64,000 nucleotides of DNA from Asterias amurensis (GCF_032118995.1 NC_092651.1:19576349-19640348); one strand, 5' to 3'; shown: positions 13,101 to 22,512, numbered from the stretch's first letter. The notes: generated by a model from the letters alone, not told the origin. Translations and numbers: made by a program.

Positions 13101-15524
13101 ACAGAGAGCCATTACCTGTCAGGTAAGAATGAAGTGTTTACTGGTGTTTTCCCAGAACAAAAAGTACCTTTAGCACAAATTGTGCAATTTACAATTATAG
13201 ACGATAAATCATGCATGATGGAGATAGGCTGTTGCCAGCTTGTTAGTTTACCGAATTCCCTTGACGGGAAGACTATCTAAATAAACAAACAAATACAGAC
13301 AAAACAACAGACATTGTTGCTTACTAGAATAAGGTTACCAGCTGAAACATCTCACCACATAATACCAATGTTTTAACCAAGTAATTTTTTCTTAAGTCAA
13401 GTCAAGTCACAAGTCATCTTTGCTCAAGTCAAGTCACAAGTCATATAATGTCCCAAAATAAGTCCACTCATTAAGTTGTGACAAGCTTAAGTAAAATCAA
13501 ATATTTTCTTCGTCGACTGTCTTTGTTTTGCCAGCACTTGTTTGAGCACCTCTTTGAAATTAAGCTCAGAGCTTTAGCCTGGCTCGCTAGGCTAGACTGC
13601 TCGGTAAGGACACTGTTTTGGGTTGAAAATGTGTAAAGTATGTAAAAGGGTTAAACAATATTAATAGTTTGTCTTGTTTCTTGCGTCCTCAGATCTTTGG
13701 AGTTGGTTCCCAGTGCTTGGATATGACATCAACAATATGATCCCACAGTTGAATCGAAACGGACAGATAGAGAAGGTTGATTCCTACCGATCGCCATGGA
13801 AGGATAGCGCCATAGCAACCTCGTGGGCAAAGGTCTGTTTTAGTTTTTCTTTTCTCCTTTTTTTCCTTTTATAGTGTAAAATCATTGTTATTTAATAGTT
13901 GGTGTTATTTTCCTTTTATATTCTATAAAATAATATTTGCCAACGCATGACGATTTTTGAGACCTTGAAGTGACGAACGGGGAAGGCACGGTCTCTGTTG
14001 CCCTGGTCTTGGCCTTATTGGTGTTGTTTCAAAAGATTCTATGAATGCTAAAATGAAATAATGGTCTTGCCTTTTTAAAGATGAAATTCAAAGTCTGATT
14101 TGTCTAATACTATCACCTGTTTCTCCTGTAATTTTTATTCACACTTATTATAATTTTTTTCTACCCTTGCCCTTACACCTTCCCTTTAAGTACTCAGTAC
14201 TTTCAGTACTTTCGTGAGTTCGAATCTTTTGTCAGATGTTTCCCTTACTTTTTTGTTTTCCCTTTTTAAGTTTATTCCTACTTTCTTTCCTTTTAAAAAT
14301 TGATGATCCAATTTGATTAATTTTGAACTTCCCCATGTTCTTTTAAGATTTATCAAATATTTAACTACAAGGGAACTTAGCTCTGTAAAGTTTTAATTTT
14401 CCTAATTCTTCAAATCGACTTTTTCAAAAATAAATTACCTTACACAGTTTACATTTTTGGCTGCTATGTAGCAACTTAGAATGAGCTAATGAGTGATTGA
14501 TTGAACACTAATTATTTGAATTTAGGTATTGTATTGCAAACCTGTTTGTCAGTGTACAGTGTTTTGCTCTGCTGGGAAAAGTCCATGATAATGTTGTACT
14601 AGGTTAGTTTTTATCTAAGTATTGTCTAATGCCTTTTTGTGTGATTTGCTGTAAATATTGTTCACAGGTTTTATTATTACTCTTACAAACACAGACTTTC
14701 TCTCCCATCTTACTCAAGTCTCCTCTCAAACTAACTAAGAATTTATCTTTTTAACTCCACAGCCGTCTACTGCATTGGACTGTCAGGCTGGTCTCCACAT
14801 GGACTTAATGTACACCAACTTCAAAGCTCTCCCAGTAGACCATCTTGCCACCGACTCCAGATCCACCTCCATCCCCCCGGTGGAGTTCACAAGTAGCCCC
14901 GCCCTCATCGGAGGAAGCGTCTTGCTCACCTTGGAGCAAGACAAAATCGCAGTTGAGGCCTTTGGACCCATCGGAGATAACACACAGAAACTTATTGCCG
15001 TTGTTAGCGGAGCAGAAATCTTGCAGAGATTGCGCCACACTGAGAGCGGTCGAGATGTCAGATATTTCATGAAACCAAACGATGCGGAGGAGGACCTCGA
15101 TACCTTGGATCTCATCCCGGAGGTTGCGAGTCTAAACATGTTCTTGGAGGATGGCACGATGGTGATTGCAGCGAGGTCTTCACCTCAAGCTAACATCACT
15201 TTCATTACGCTGCTCACAGAACACATCACCTGGAAGATCATGTACGGCGTAACATTAGACGCTGCCAGGACCATGGTGCTATCACAGGCTAAGGAAATAG
15301 CCATAGCGCAAGCTTGGCGAAACGAAAGGATGAAAATTGTGAACAGTCGCCGAGGCACGATAAACTGGACCGCCTCGGAGAGGGATAATATTTTTGAAAA
15401 TGGCTTCCTCACTGGGTACGAAGGTCACTACGCGTTAGACCCAGAGGTCTTTCCCGAGGTAGCGTTTGATGGTAACGCCATAACGCTACTCAGAGTGCCT
15501 GAAAGTTTACAGTCACCAGTCTGA
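369..15524 (+). CDS. Teneurin (3' part of gene, N-terminus off the left edge)
   Basis: Teneurins are type II membrane receptors that act in cell adhesion, axon guidance and synapse formation through latrophilin and homophilic binding. Seventeen exons can be read on this strand: 369-569, 1011-1157, 1603-1817, 2791-2910, 3136-3424, 3873-4140, 4632-4772, 5197-5446, 6078-6310, 6952-7106, 7482-8401, 8939-9114, 9660-about 9863, 10573-10875, 11517-13122, 13693-13832 and 14763-15524. They give about 2040 residues. In order they encode EGF repeats, a Cys-rich/TTR-like segment, the FN-plug, the NHL propeller, the YD shell with Rhs core and the Tox-GHH/TCAP end. All junctions have AG acceptors and GT donors in compatible phase except exon 3, which has one base too many, and exon 13 to 14. 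The cytoplasmic domain, membrane segment and first EGF repeats are not in the window. The family call is very secure. The gene could still be a damaged copy, but the rest of the frame is clean and conserved. Confidence 0.95.
1603..1817 (+). CDS. Teneurin exon 3: cysteine-rich region, carries a one-base frameshift
   Basis: The exon begins in the right phase and reads [11 protein letters not shown], matching the conserved DPDCC site of teneurins. It then meets a TGA at 1642-1644. From about 1635 onward the neighbouring frame is the one with family similarity ([12 protein letters not shown], later [12 protein letters not shown]) and the one that joins exon 4. The exon is 215 bases long, whereas incoming phase 1 and outgoing phase 2 require 214. 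One extra T in the run 1634-1636 explains everything. This may be an assembly or read error, an allele, or a true lesion. Confidence 0.85.
2076..2466. mobile_element. MITE family B, full length, TTAA flanks
   Basis: The terminal inverted repeat reads about AGNCAGTGGACACTATTGG at one end and its complement at the other, each bordered by TTAA. The inside contains a short palindrome around GAGACCTCAA/TTGAGGTCTC and no coding capacity. It lies in the intron between teneurin exons 3 and 4. Full relatives lie at 46641-47033 and 61838-62231, with fragments elsewhere. Confidence 0.8.
2791..4772 (+). CDS. Teneurin exons 4-7: TTR-like domain and FN-plug
   Basis: Exons 2791-2910, 3136-3424, 3873-4140 and 4632-4772. 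The first reads [20 protein letters not shown], a carboxypeptidase-regulatory/transthyretin-like beta fold. It continues into the region that plugs the YD barrel, with landmarks [19 protein letters not shown] and [12 protein letters not shown], all at their usual places ahead of the NHL domain. Splice phases are 2, 2, 0, 1 and 1. Introns of 225 to 859 bases separate them; two carry fragments of a small TTAA-flanked transposon. Confidence 0.9.
2951..2969. repeat. C homopolymer
   Basis: A run of C interrupted once, in the intron after teneurin exon 4. Confidence 0.85.
3436..3655. mobile_element. MITE family E, fragment
   Basis: It starts with TTAA then AGGACTTGGGTACTTTTTGT, and shares the tract with CACACAGTTTGAAGATAAT and CTTGCTGAGGTGCTGTA seen in the fuller copy at 9170-9502. 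The far end is lost. Intron of teneurin. Confidence 0.65.
4218..4435. mobile_element. MITE family E, fragment
   Basis: It shares with 3436-3655 and 9170-9502 the segments around ACACAGTTTGAAGATAATG and TTACTTGCTGAGG. Both ends are degraded. Intron between teneurin exons 6 and 7. Confidence 0.55.
4960..5030 (+). repeat. SINE 3' tail fragment
   Basis: It carries AAGTGCCTTGAGCATCACTGGGTGACGGATTTTCGCATTATATAAGAAGCCACTATT in short pieces. The phrase resembles the tails at 30145-30215 and, more loosely, 59526-59600. Tails with a GCGCT-TATATAA-ATTATT layout are common in deuterostome SINEs. Confidence 0.5.
5197..8401 (+). CDS. Teneurin exons 8-11: NHL six-bladed propeller and start of YD shell
   Basis: Exons 5197-5446, 6078-6310, 6952-7106 and 7482-8401. 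Typical propeller blades are visible: [71 protein letters not shown] and [21 protein letters not shown] cysteine cluster ([13 protein letters not shown]) sits where vertebrate teneurins have a C-rich insert. In vertebrates the NHL domain mediates homophilic recognition and is alternatively spliced. Exon 11 is large (920 bases) and runs on into the first YD-like repeats. An open frame reaches upstream of 7482 (to 7341), but that part is intron and SINE. Confidence 0.93.
5700..5775 (-). repeat. tRNA-derived SINE head, minus strand
   Basis: Read on the minus strand it has an A-box-like GTGGTCCAGTGGTTAGAA, and a weak B-box-like tract near GTTGGTTTGTAACC. It has no full cloverleaf, so it is a SINE relic and not a tRNA gene. 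Intron between teneurin exons 8 and 9. Confidence 0.4.
7338..7450 (+). repeat. tRNA-derived SINE in teneurin intron
   Basis: An A-box-like TGGCTGAGCAGTCAGG is followed about 50 bases on by a good B box, GGGTTCAAGTCCC, at 7400-7412. The usual SINE continuation (CTTAAGCAAGACTTG) comes next. The head resembles a Leu/Ser-type tRNA but lacks an intact acceptor stem. It ends about 30 bases before exon 11. Confidence 0.7.
8939..13122 (+). CDS. Teneurin exons 12-15: YD-repeat shell with Rhs core
   Basis: Exons 8939-9114, 9660-about 9863, 10573-10875 and the 1606-base exon 11517-13122. YD-type repeats are abundant (for example [37 protein letters not shown]). The block ends with the Rhs-core signature [17 protein letters not shown], which closes the barrel in both teneurins and bacterial Rhs proteins. 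One very large exon for most of the shell agrees with the low-intron structure known for this region. The exon 13 donor is uncertain: the only GT before an in-frame TGA (9884-9886) is at 9864, and it leaves the wrong phase for exon 14. Confidence 0.9.
9170..9502. mobile_element. MITE family E, near full length
   Basis: The ends are inverted: TTAAGGATTTGGGTGCTTTT at the left and the complement-like CAAGTACCAAGACCCTTTAA at the right. Internal arms are also complementary (CTTGCTGAAGTGC against GCACCTCAGCAAG). There is no coding frame. It lies in the intron between teneurin exons 12 and 13. Confidence 0.7.
13385..13450 (+). repeat. AAGTCAAGTCAC short tandem repeat
   Basis: Repeats of AAGTCAAGTCA and CAAGTCAT occur in the intron between teneurin exons 15 and 16. 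The same GACTTG word drives the larger satellite at 53.1-53.75 kb. Confidence 0.6.
13693..15524 (+). CDS. Teneurin exons 16-17: linker, Tox-GHH-like and TCAP C-terminus
   Basis: Exon 13693-13832 and terminal exon 14763-15524, which ends in TGA at 15522. The terminal exon carries the DNase-like (Tox-GHH) fold seen at the end of all teneurins. Landmarks are [25 protein letters not shown] and [12 protein letters not shown], then [15 protein letters not shown] in the TCAP region. The motif reads GHY, not GHH. The last residues are [12 protein letters not shown], without the amidation-type Gly-Arg-Arg end of vertebrate TCAPs. A short basic site (NSRRG) lies about 60 residues before the end. The protein acts outside the cell; no nuclease role is implied here. 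Confidence 0.92.
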
Positions 15525-16136
15525 AGCAGACGGACTACAACAAATCGAAGAACGAGAAACATTAATGTCTTTCCGATTAAAGAACTGCTGTTTTATGAAC
15601 AAGCTGAAGCCAAAAAGTCTTCCTGCTCCCAGCAGTTCCCCAACAGCCTAAATAGTGTGTGACAACGTTTAGGATGTTGGGCTGTATTAACGGCCACCGG
15701 TATGCTTTTAAGAGTGCTTCCAAGAAGTCAAACTTCTTTTCTTCTACATTTCTTTGCTGACGTTTGCCAAGATTCCTGAAGTCTGAGTGATGATACCAGA
15801 AGTACAAGATGAGATATACTTTATATGCAAACTCTTATTTGGAAGGAGCAAAGATGCAAAACCAGAAATGGACTGAGTCTGTGCTCTCAAGAAGAGATCT
15901 CAGTTACTTTAAGAACTTGATATTTATTGGAGGATTTTGGTGTCGTCAGTCACTTATTAATGGAGTAACTTGCATAGCGAAGGTTCCAGACAAACTCAAT
16001 GCAGGCATGCCCAATATTTACTGTCTGCTATCTGTTTGTTGTTGTAGTTTTTGTTTGTCCCAGAAGTTGAATGAAATAATAGATTGGGTTTTGTTTAAGT
16101 GGTTGAAACCACTTCCATGCACACAAACAATTTAAA

Positions 16137-16290
16137 CCGGGAACCAATTTTATAAAGCTGTTGATCTAGCTTAACTGAAACAGGTCACTACAATGTAAAG
16201 TTTAATTGTTTGTGAGTGGTTCCCTTCTAAATTTGGCGCAGCAGTAAAATTTGCTGTTTCTGCTAAACAGCTTTCTGAAATTGGGCCTGG
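16137..16290. mobile_element. MITE family D, diverged copy
   Basis: The ends are diverged inverted repeats: GGGAACCAATTTTATAAAGC at the left and GCTTTCTGAAATTGGGCC at the right. They match the ends of the better copies at 27750-27995 and 51206-51453. Inside the teneurin 3' tail. Confidence 0.5.
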
Positions 16291-16505
16291 GTTACGTGAC
16301 ATCCAAGATTGATAGGTTGTGTGCAAGACGATAAATAGGCATTTTGAAGGGAGGAAGATTATATAAGTATCTGGTAATTCTTGGCTGAAAAGAAAATCCC
16401 TGTTATGCCTGGATAAGATATGATGTGCCATATTAATAATATAATGAAGTATATTAAATTAAAACAAGTAACAGTTGTATGTAGCATAATTATCAAACTA
16501 ATGTT

Positions 16506-16511
16506 AATAAA
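16506..16511 (+). terminator. Poly(A) signal AATAAA, proximal candidate for teneurin
   Basis: This is the first canonical hexamer downstream of the teneurin stop, about 980 bases after it. A T-rich stretch follows at 16525-16545. Later hexamers at 17884 and 20583 are alternatives. Confidence 0.4.
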
Positions 16512-17944
16512 GGTTAAACAGATCTTTTTGTAATAATTTTTTTACATATGTATATATGTATTATAGAGAGTGGACATTTTCCGGAAGAAATCATGAAGAA
16601 GGAGATCGTGATTTTCAAAGTATGTGAATAATATTCAATTAATAATGTGTAATAAGTATAATTCTTCATTAATTAATTAATTATTAATGCAATGACAGGA
16701 AGCAAGTTTTGTAACTTATTGCCACCCTCTTTTGTTGAGTATTTTTTTAAGTATTTGCTCCTGCTTGTTAGAAGTGGCAAAAAACTGATGTAAAAAGAGC
16801 TTGTACATAAACTCAAGTATGATGTAGTGTAATAATGGTACAGCGTTCTTCTCTGTTTGAAAAGGGACAACAAAAGATTAGGAGATGTGATGTTTTCATA
16901 TATTATTATCAAATGAAAACTATGTCAAAATTGAAATTAAAGTCTGCAAACAAAGACTGGAAAATGTTTAAAAAAAAAAAATAAAAAAAACTGTTTAAAA
17001 TAGTTCTTTAATCAGAAGCTGGATCTTCTAATCCCAGTTTACCCAAAAGAGTCAAAGTAGTTTCAACCTTTTTGTTTCATGTATTCAAACAGCATTTGGA
17101 CTATTTAAAAAAAGTTTTTTAAATAATAATATTGTTTTATGGTATTTAATATATATATAAATTTTGTTTCCCCCATGGTTTATCATTGTGAAAATGATAT
17201 TCACAAATTGCATGACAATCATTTTTGAAAGAGATTTCAAAAACTGCTTTTTGTTTTTTAGAGTTTACTTTTTAGATAATCGCCAGTATTGTTATTTTGA
17301 CTGATGTTTTAATTGAGTAAAGTATTATCTATTTAGGCCTAGGATATTTCACATAGCCCAGACAAACTTACACAAAGGGGAAATATTTTTTAAAGTTGTT
17401 GAACTTGTGGTGCTAAAGACCTTAGTATTAATCACTTCCTATATAGACCAATTTTGTTCAGACCAATTCACCTGATATCATTTCGGGTTCCCTCGATAAA
17501 TTCCTTCGTACGCAAGAGTCTTCTTTAAGTTCAACGTTTCACCTTAGTGTACCCTAGATTCTCTGTGACTGTTCCTTTAAAGTTTTACATCTTTAAACTT
17601 TATCATCCTCCACTATTTTTCTATTGATGAACACACTCATTGAATCATTATTTCTGTGGTTTATTATTTAAATTACTTCCAATCTTAAGGCAATCAATCA
17701 ATCTTCTTCTTCTTGGTCCATAGCCTGCTATTACTCTGATACATCTCTACAGTCAACTTGCCCGCCAATTCCTCAAAAAAAAAAACGCTTGAAACAGTTT
17801 TCTCTAAATATAAATGCTTGTAATGTTTTGCTATGATGTATGCTGCGTTATATACAATGAAAGGGAGACTGTTTCTTTCATGTAATAAACCACATGGGAA
17901 TTTGACAGGGTAAATTTGATAAAACTTTGGATAACAAAAAAAGA

Positions 17945-17980
17945 CTAGAGCAGGACTTGAACCTGCAACTTCATGATTAA
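17945..17980 (-). repeat. tRNA 3'-half-like fragment
   Basis: On the minus strand it reads TGCAGGTTCAAGTCCTGC, a T-arm with a perfect B box and a short stem, followed by a T run. The 5' half of a tRNA is absent. A copy lies at 18495-18530. Confidence 0.5.
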
Positions 17981-17981
17981 A

Positions 17982-18158
17982 GGCCTGGTCCCACTACAGC
18001 GATAACTAAAACGATAACGATCACGATGCAAAGAAAACGCATTCTATTTGTCGAATTGCTCCTTGCAGAATACACACACGCTCATTCAACCAATGGAATG
18101 CGTTCTCTTTGCGTCGTTATCGTTATCGCTATCGTTATCGCTGCAGTGGAACCGGGCC
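17982..18158. mobile_element. Foldback element family J, copy 1
   Basis: The inverted ends are GGCCTGGTCCCACTACAGCG and the complement of CGCTGCAGTGGAACCGGGCC. The arms are rich in CGATAACGATAACG and contain AACGCATTC against GAATGCGTT. Copy 2 is at 18532-18708. Another tandem reading as a coding frame (Arg-Tyr repeats) is an artefact of the GTTATC repeat. Confidence 0.7.
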
Positions 18159-18315
18159 TAAAAGGGAAGGTACACGTTTGGTAATTGTCAAAGACCAGTC
18201 TTCTCACTTGGTATCCCATCATAAGCATAAAATAACAAGCCTGTGCAAATTTGGGCTCAATTGGTCATCAAAGTGGCGAGAAAATGATGAAAGAAAAAAC
18301 ACCCTTGTTGGACGA
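18159..18315. mobile_element. MITE family A, 5' half only
   Basis: It begins AAAGGGAAGGTACACGTTTG as in the full copy and stops at the tandem duplication junction after GGACGA. Confidence 0.75.
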
Positions 18316-18531
18316 TTCCTCAAAAAAAAGAAAAAGGCTTGAAACAGTTTTCTCTAAATATAAATGCTTGTAATGTTTTGCTATGATGTATGCTGCGTTA
18401 TATACAATGAAAGGGAGACTGTTTCTTTCACGTAATAAACCACATGGGAATTTGACAGGGTAAATTTGATAAAACTTTAGATAACAAAAAAAGACTAGAG
18501 CAGGACTTGAACCTGCAACTTCATGATTAAA

Positions 18532-18708
18532 GGCCTGGTCCCACTACAGCGATAACTAAAACGATAACGATCACGATGCAAAGAAAACGCATTCTATTTG
18601 TCGAGTTGCTCCTTGCAGAATACACACACGCTCATTCAACCAATGGAATGCGTTCTCTTTGCGTCGTTATCGTTATCGCTATCGTTATCGCTGCAGTGGA
18701 ACCGGGCC
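18532..18708. mobile_element. Foldback element family J, copy 2
   Basis: This is the second copy, carried by the tandem duplication and nearly identical to 17982-18158. Confidence 0.7.
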
Positions 18709-19082
18709 TAAAAGGGAAGGTACACGTTTGGTAATTGTCAAAGACCAGTCTTCTCACTTGGTATCCCATCATAAGCATAAAATAACAAGCCTGTGCAAAT
18801 TTGGGCTCAATTGGTCATCAAAGTGGCGAGAAAATGATGAAAGAAAAAACACCCTTGTTGGACGAATTTGTGTGCTTTCAGATAGGAATAAAAGACTTCT
18901 GGCTAGAAGTCTTTTATTATTTTAGTGAGAAATAGCCTCTTTCTCAAAAACTATGTTACTTCAGAGGGAGTCGTTTCTCACAATGTTTTATACTATCAAC
19001 AGCTCTCCAATGCTCGTTACCCGGTCAGTTTTTAAGTTAAAGTTTGTTTTGAGTAATTACCAAACGTGTACCTTCCCTTTAA
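18709..19082. mobile_element. MITE family A, full length
   Basis: The termini are AAGGGAAGGTACACGTTTGG and its complement, ending at TTTAA. The interior is related to family B (CAAAGACCAGTCTTCTCACT, GAGCTCAA-like and CTTCAGAGGGAG segments), so A and B are subfamilies. A hairpin AAAAGACTTCTGGCTAGAAG lies in the middle. Confidence 0.8.
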
Positions 19083-20582
19083 TGTGACAGGTTGCTTCTT
19101 TCCCTGGTAGTATTATATTACATTAGTATTGGGCCAAAAACATGGGGCTATTTACTTACTTTTCATCGGTTCATTAAAATTATTTTCACCCCCGAGGTGG
19201 ACATTTATAAATCAGGGTGTAAAAACAAAGAGGTCTGACAATTTTTATTTAGGTGGTAAGCATAAGGGTAATAAGTACAAATCTGCTTAGCATGGTTTTC
19301 TGCTTGCCATCTTAACGAAATTAGATCCCGTTTGCAGGGTACCAGTTTAGTCTTTGTATTGTACACTATTTAAAAAATTTACATGTACATAAGACCTTCA
19401 TTGGTATATTGGATTTTGATTGACTTATGCATTAGTGACAAGATGTCATGTGCCAGATGCATGCTTGGTTCCTTTTGACTAAAAAAAAAACTCTGTACTA
19501 GTTTCGGCTCTGGCTTGGGCTTTTGTCAGCCATTTTAAACCCTTCAACTGACAGCTTAGGGCTAGGACTTTGCTTAAATTGGTGGCTTTGGTATATGCAG
19601 TATTTGCAAGGCACCATGGTTCAAATAATTTTATCGAAACAGATTCTACAAACATTGCACAGCTGGTCTGCTTCGCTTTCTAAAAAATGAATAATTTAAA
19701 TTTGTATATCCAGGTTGACTGTTTACTTTAACCAGTTGTAGTAGAATACTTCACTTGTATTTTCTTAATTTCCAGCCTTGCATTATTTCTAATTTACGTG
19801 TGTTTTATTGTTTTTCTTGATGACTTCATGTATAGTTTTACAGTGTTGTCGATTGTTTGTGTTCTTTGTAAAACAACTCTCTTACTGTAGGCATACTCTT
19901 CTAGTGTGCAGTTTACTTATTTTCATTGTTGTAACTTATACTTCTTAGAGTGGCTAATTTTTAATTAGAAATTGCTGTAACTATTTTCTGCTGCTTTATT
20001 CGTCATTGACCTTGTGAGGGCATAATGTGAACCGAATTCATAAGATGCAAAACAAGTCAAGCAACTGGTTGTTGTATATTTGGTTCGGGATAACACCATG
20101 TGTGTGTCTATATCTTAGACTTCTCAGTTCTGAAAAGTTGTTATTTTTATGTAGTTGGCCATATAAAAAACAACAGTGAAAAAGGGACAACATTGTAATT
20201 AAATTTGTGATGCCAGCAAATTCACTGTTAAAAGTGCCCTTATGCGGTCAAAAATATGGTCAATAACTTATCTCATGGTGTACATAATACTATTCATTTG
20301 ATGCTTATATATTTCTTTCTTTTATGTTGCTAAATGTTTTCAACTCGACCTTAACTATTTTATAGGCAGGCTGTCCTATCTTAAAGTATAACTTTATGAA
20401 AAGTATTTTAATATAACTTGGCTGAACTACCTTGAGTGTTATAACTTTAATCTACTCTATAACTGTGCTAATAATATGCTTTTATAGCAGCCATGCTAAT
20501 AGGGTTAATGCAAAAATGATTAAATATGCATTATTTTTGTACAGTGCTGATTTGGAAATTGGGTGGTTTCAACCCTCTCCAG

Positions 20583-20588
20583 AATAAA
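20583..20588 (+). terminator. Poly(A) signal AATAAA, distal candidate for teneurin
   Basis: The hexamer is followed within about 30 bases by a GT-rich run (around 20610-20635), the usual downstream element. If used, the teneurin 3' UTR would be about 5 kb. Confidence 0.35.
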
Positions 20589-20829
20589 TGATTGGTAAAA
20601 ACTAAACAAGTTGGAATGTTCTTTGATGTTTACTGATCTGGTTTACTGCTTTATTTAATTGAAACACAATCCTCAATGAAATTAACAGTCAAAATACTTG
20701 GAACTTGTGAGCTTAATTGCTGATTGTTGAAAATAATAGATTTCTGTAGATATACATTTGTATATGTACACAAATTGGTTGTCACCTGTGCGCTTGTATG
20801 CAAAAAGATAATCAGTCGAATCATCACGC

Positions 20830-21060
20830 TAAATCGGGCCATTGGTGGCGCCCTTTCGTTTGGCTGGATAGCCTTTATCTCTTGGCGCACCTGAATCAGA
20901 ATGCAGTGTACAAGCAGTATACGTGATCTCTTCGTTCGACGACATCCGTCGAACGGGATACATCCCGTATGCGTGCGCCTTGACTGGAAGGCTAAACACG
21001 AAAAGGCGGGGCCTAAGTTCTACCTCGGTCGGTGTGGCGAGCACATTTTGAAAAATGGCG
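20830..21060 (+). promoter_or_regulatory. Candidate promoter with CCAAT-like and YY1-like sites
   Basis: This stretch is more GC- and CpG-rich than its surroundings. It holds an inverted CCAAT box (GGGCCATTGGTGGCG near 20836), a hairpin GTTCGACG/CGTCGAAC at 20935-20957, and AAAAATGGCGGCG at 21050-21062. The last fits the YY1 motif often found at metazoan start sites. Nothing else here proves transcription. Confidence 0.35.
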
Positions 21061-21146
21061 GCGTTAATGTGTGATGGACAAAAGGAAGTTATTCTATTTC
21101 TCAAAACACTGAAAGACCGGAACGGAAACTGGGCCAGCTCCAGGCG
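21054..21146 (+). CDS. Possible orphan first coding exon, function unknown
   Basis: ATG at 21054 sits in a good context and begins MAALMCDGQKEVILFLKTLK. The frame stops after about 31 codons, but a GT donor (CG then GTAACT, about 21147) would splice out the stop. A second possible donor, GGG|GTGAGC, lies near 21222. I find no convincing next exon downstream, and the family is not recognised. It might be a first exon of a gene in an intergenic gap, a retrocopy end, or chance. Confidence 0.25.
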
Positions 21147-21934
21147 GTAACTGGACAGAATGTCACGGACTTACTCTACGGTCTGCCAGTTGGAAAGAAG
21201 TATCTACAAGCAGTTTTTTTGGGGTGAGCACTTTTCATTTTCTTTTGCACACGTGTGGTCTGGCATGATGTGTTTAACACACGTGCATCTGAGCTGTCCG
21301 TATCACGCCACCACTTTTTCATTCGATGTGAACTAGTAGGGCCTACGTAATTTACGGATACCTTTCCTTATTTACCTCAGTGAGATATCCCTTTTTGTAA
21401 AAAAAATGAGTGAAAAGAGGTGGCAGAATACGGAAGGTTATCCCGTGCCTCACGTAAACATTCAACGATGATTAATTATTGTTCTTTTTTTTTATCAACA
21501 GCTTACATCAGAAATGATTTATTTATTTATTTCCTTTATTTACCCAGGAAGGGTAAGCCGAATCAGTAAACAAATAATTGGTTCCCATTTATTTTTGGCC
21601 CGAACAAATTAACATGTTAAAAAGTAAACATGAAATCACATAACAATTTTTGTTTTGTTTTAAATCTCATAATAAAACTACGACGTGAAAATAACGTATT
21701 ATTGTAAAAAAAAAAATTAAAAGCAATATAAAAAAAAATGAAGAGTAAAAATATTACAAGAGTAAATTTCATTTATTGTCACATTAAGAGGGGGTCAAAA
21801 AATCCGACCGCCATGTTCTGAATTCATTGTCATCCAAAATGGAGGTTTAGTTCATTCCACACTTTTCCGCAACTTTTTCAAATACAAAATGAGGTAGGGC
21901 CTAGCCCAGGTTGGACTCCTCCGTTGCAGCCATG

Positions 21935-22066
21935 ACTGACGTCCTACCAGGCTAAGGTAATGCCTAATGCCTGATGCAGCTATCTGTCCAGCCGATATCA
22001 CAAAATGCTAGGATTAGTGCTATCTCGAGTAAGGACGAGTAACTCGGTAGGGACTCGTCCTAACTT
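21935..22066. mobile_element. Repeat family F copy
   Basis: It contains ATCACAAAATGCTAGGATTA and the palindromic GGACGAGTAACTC block. The same pieces occur in reverse at 60672-60832, where TTTCGTAACTCGAGGTAGG is also kept. Confidence 0.55.
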
Positions 22067-22492
22067 GGGATTGGTTCAATGTGTCCAAACGTCTATGGTT
22101 ACGGCCCTGTGATTACTCCTAAGTTTAAGAAGAGTTTGGTGAAACTAAAGCGGCTGGCCTTGAACGAGGCCCCCCGAAATGCAAATATATTTTTTATAGG
22201 CCCCAAGGTCCCCAGGAGGAAAGTGGAATTATTGAATAGCGAGACGAGGGCCTATGTGAGTCTTATTTTATTGCCTAATAACCTTTTGTTTTAATAATAT
22301 TGCTCGGTAAGCTTTTCATCTAAGGAAAAAAGTTGTCAGAGTCTTCATCTTTTATTCTCCCAGGGGCCTACCAAAGACTTGTTCAATTTGATATGTTTTG
22401 CTAAATATCACAGCAAAGAACACTCACTGGCTTGAATCCCCCCTCCCTTACACAGTGGCGTGATCAGTGGAGGGGATGGCTTGCACCACTGC

Positions 22493-22512
22493 CCCCCCCC
22501 CCCCCCCCCCCC
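22493..22512. repeat. C homopolymer
   Basis: About 20 C in a row in intergenic DNA. Confidence 0.9.

Larger units (their letters stand above)
17767..18865 (+). repeat. 550-base tandem duplication (two copies)
   Basis: Bases about 17767-18315 are repeated almost perfectly at about 18316-18865, at a constant offset of 550. Each unit contains a tRNA-like tail fragment, the foldback element J and the 5' half of MITE A. Only the second unit is followed by the rest of MITE A, so the duplication broke inside that element. Confidence 0.9.
15525..20610 (+). other. Teneurin 3' UTR / downstream tail with several poly(A) signals
   Basis: No coding frame of note follows the stop codon. Canonical AATAAA hexamers occur at 16506-16511, 17884-17889 and 20583-20588. 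The last is followed by a GT-rich stretch that would suit cleavage. The 3' end could therefore lie anywhere from about 16.5 to 20.6 kb; teneurin 3' UTRs are often several kb long. Miniature transposons at 16137-16290 and 17982-19082 and a 550-base tandem duplication lie inside. From 19.1 to 20.5 kb I see only AT-rich unique-looking sequence. Confidence 0.45.

Noticed and set aside
14783-15157. 124-codon minus-strand open frame opposite the last teneurin exon
   Set aside because: Antisense of a strongly conserved coding exon with no features of its own.
18109-18342. Open frame with Arg-Tyr repeats, duplicated at 18659
   Set aside because: It is a reading of the GTTATC repeats in foldback element J followed by MITE A; not a gene.
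22079-22294. 71-codon open frame MCPNVYGYGPV...
   Set aside because: No recognisable domain, no splice or promoter context, next to repeat F.
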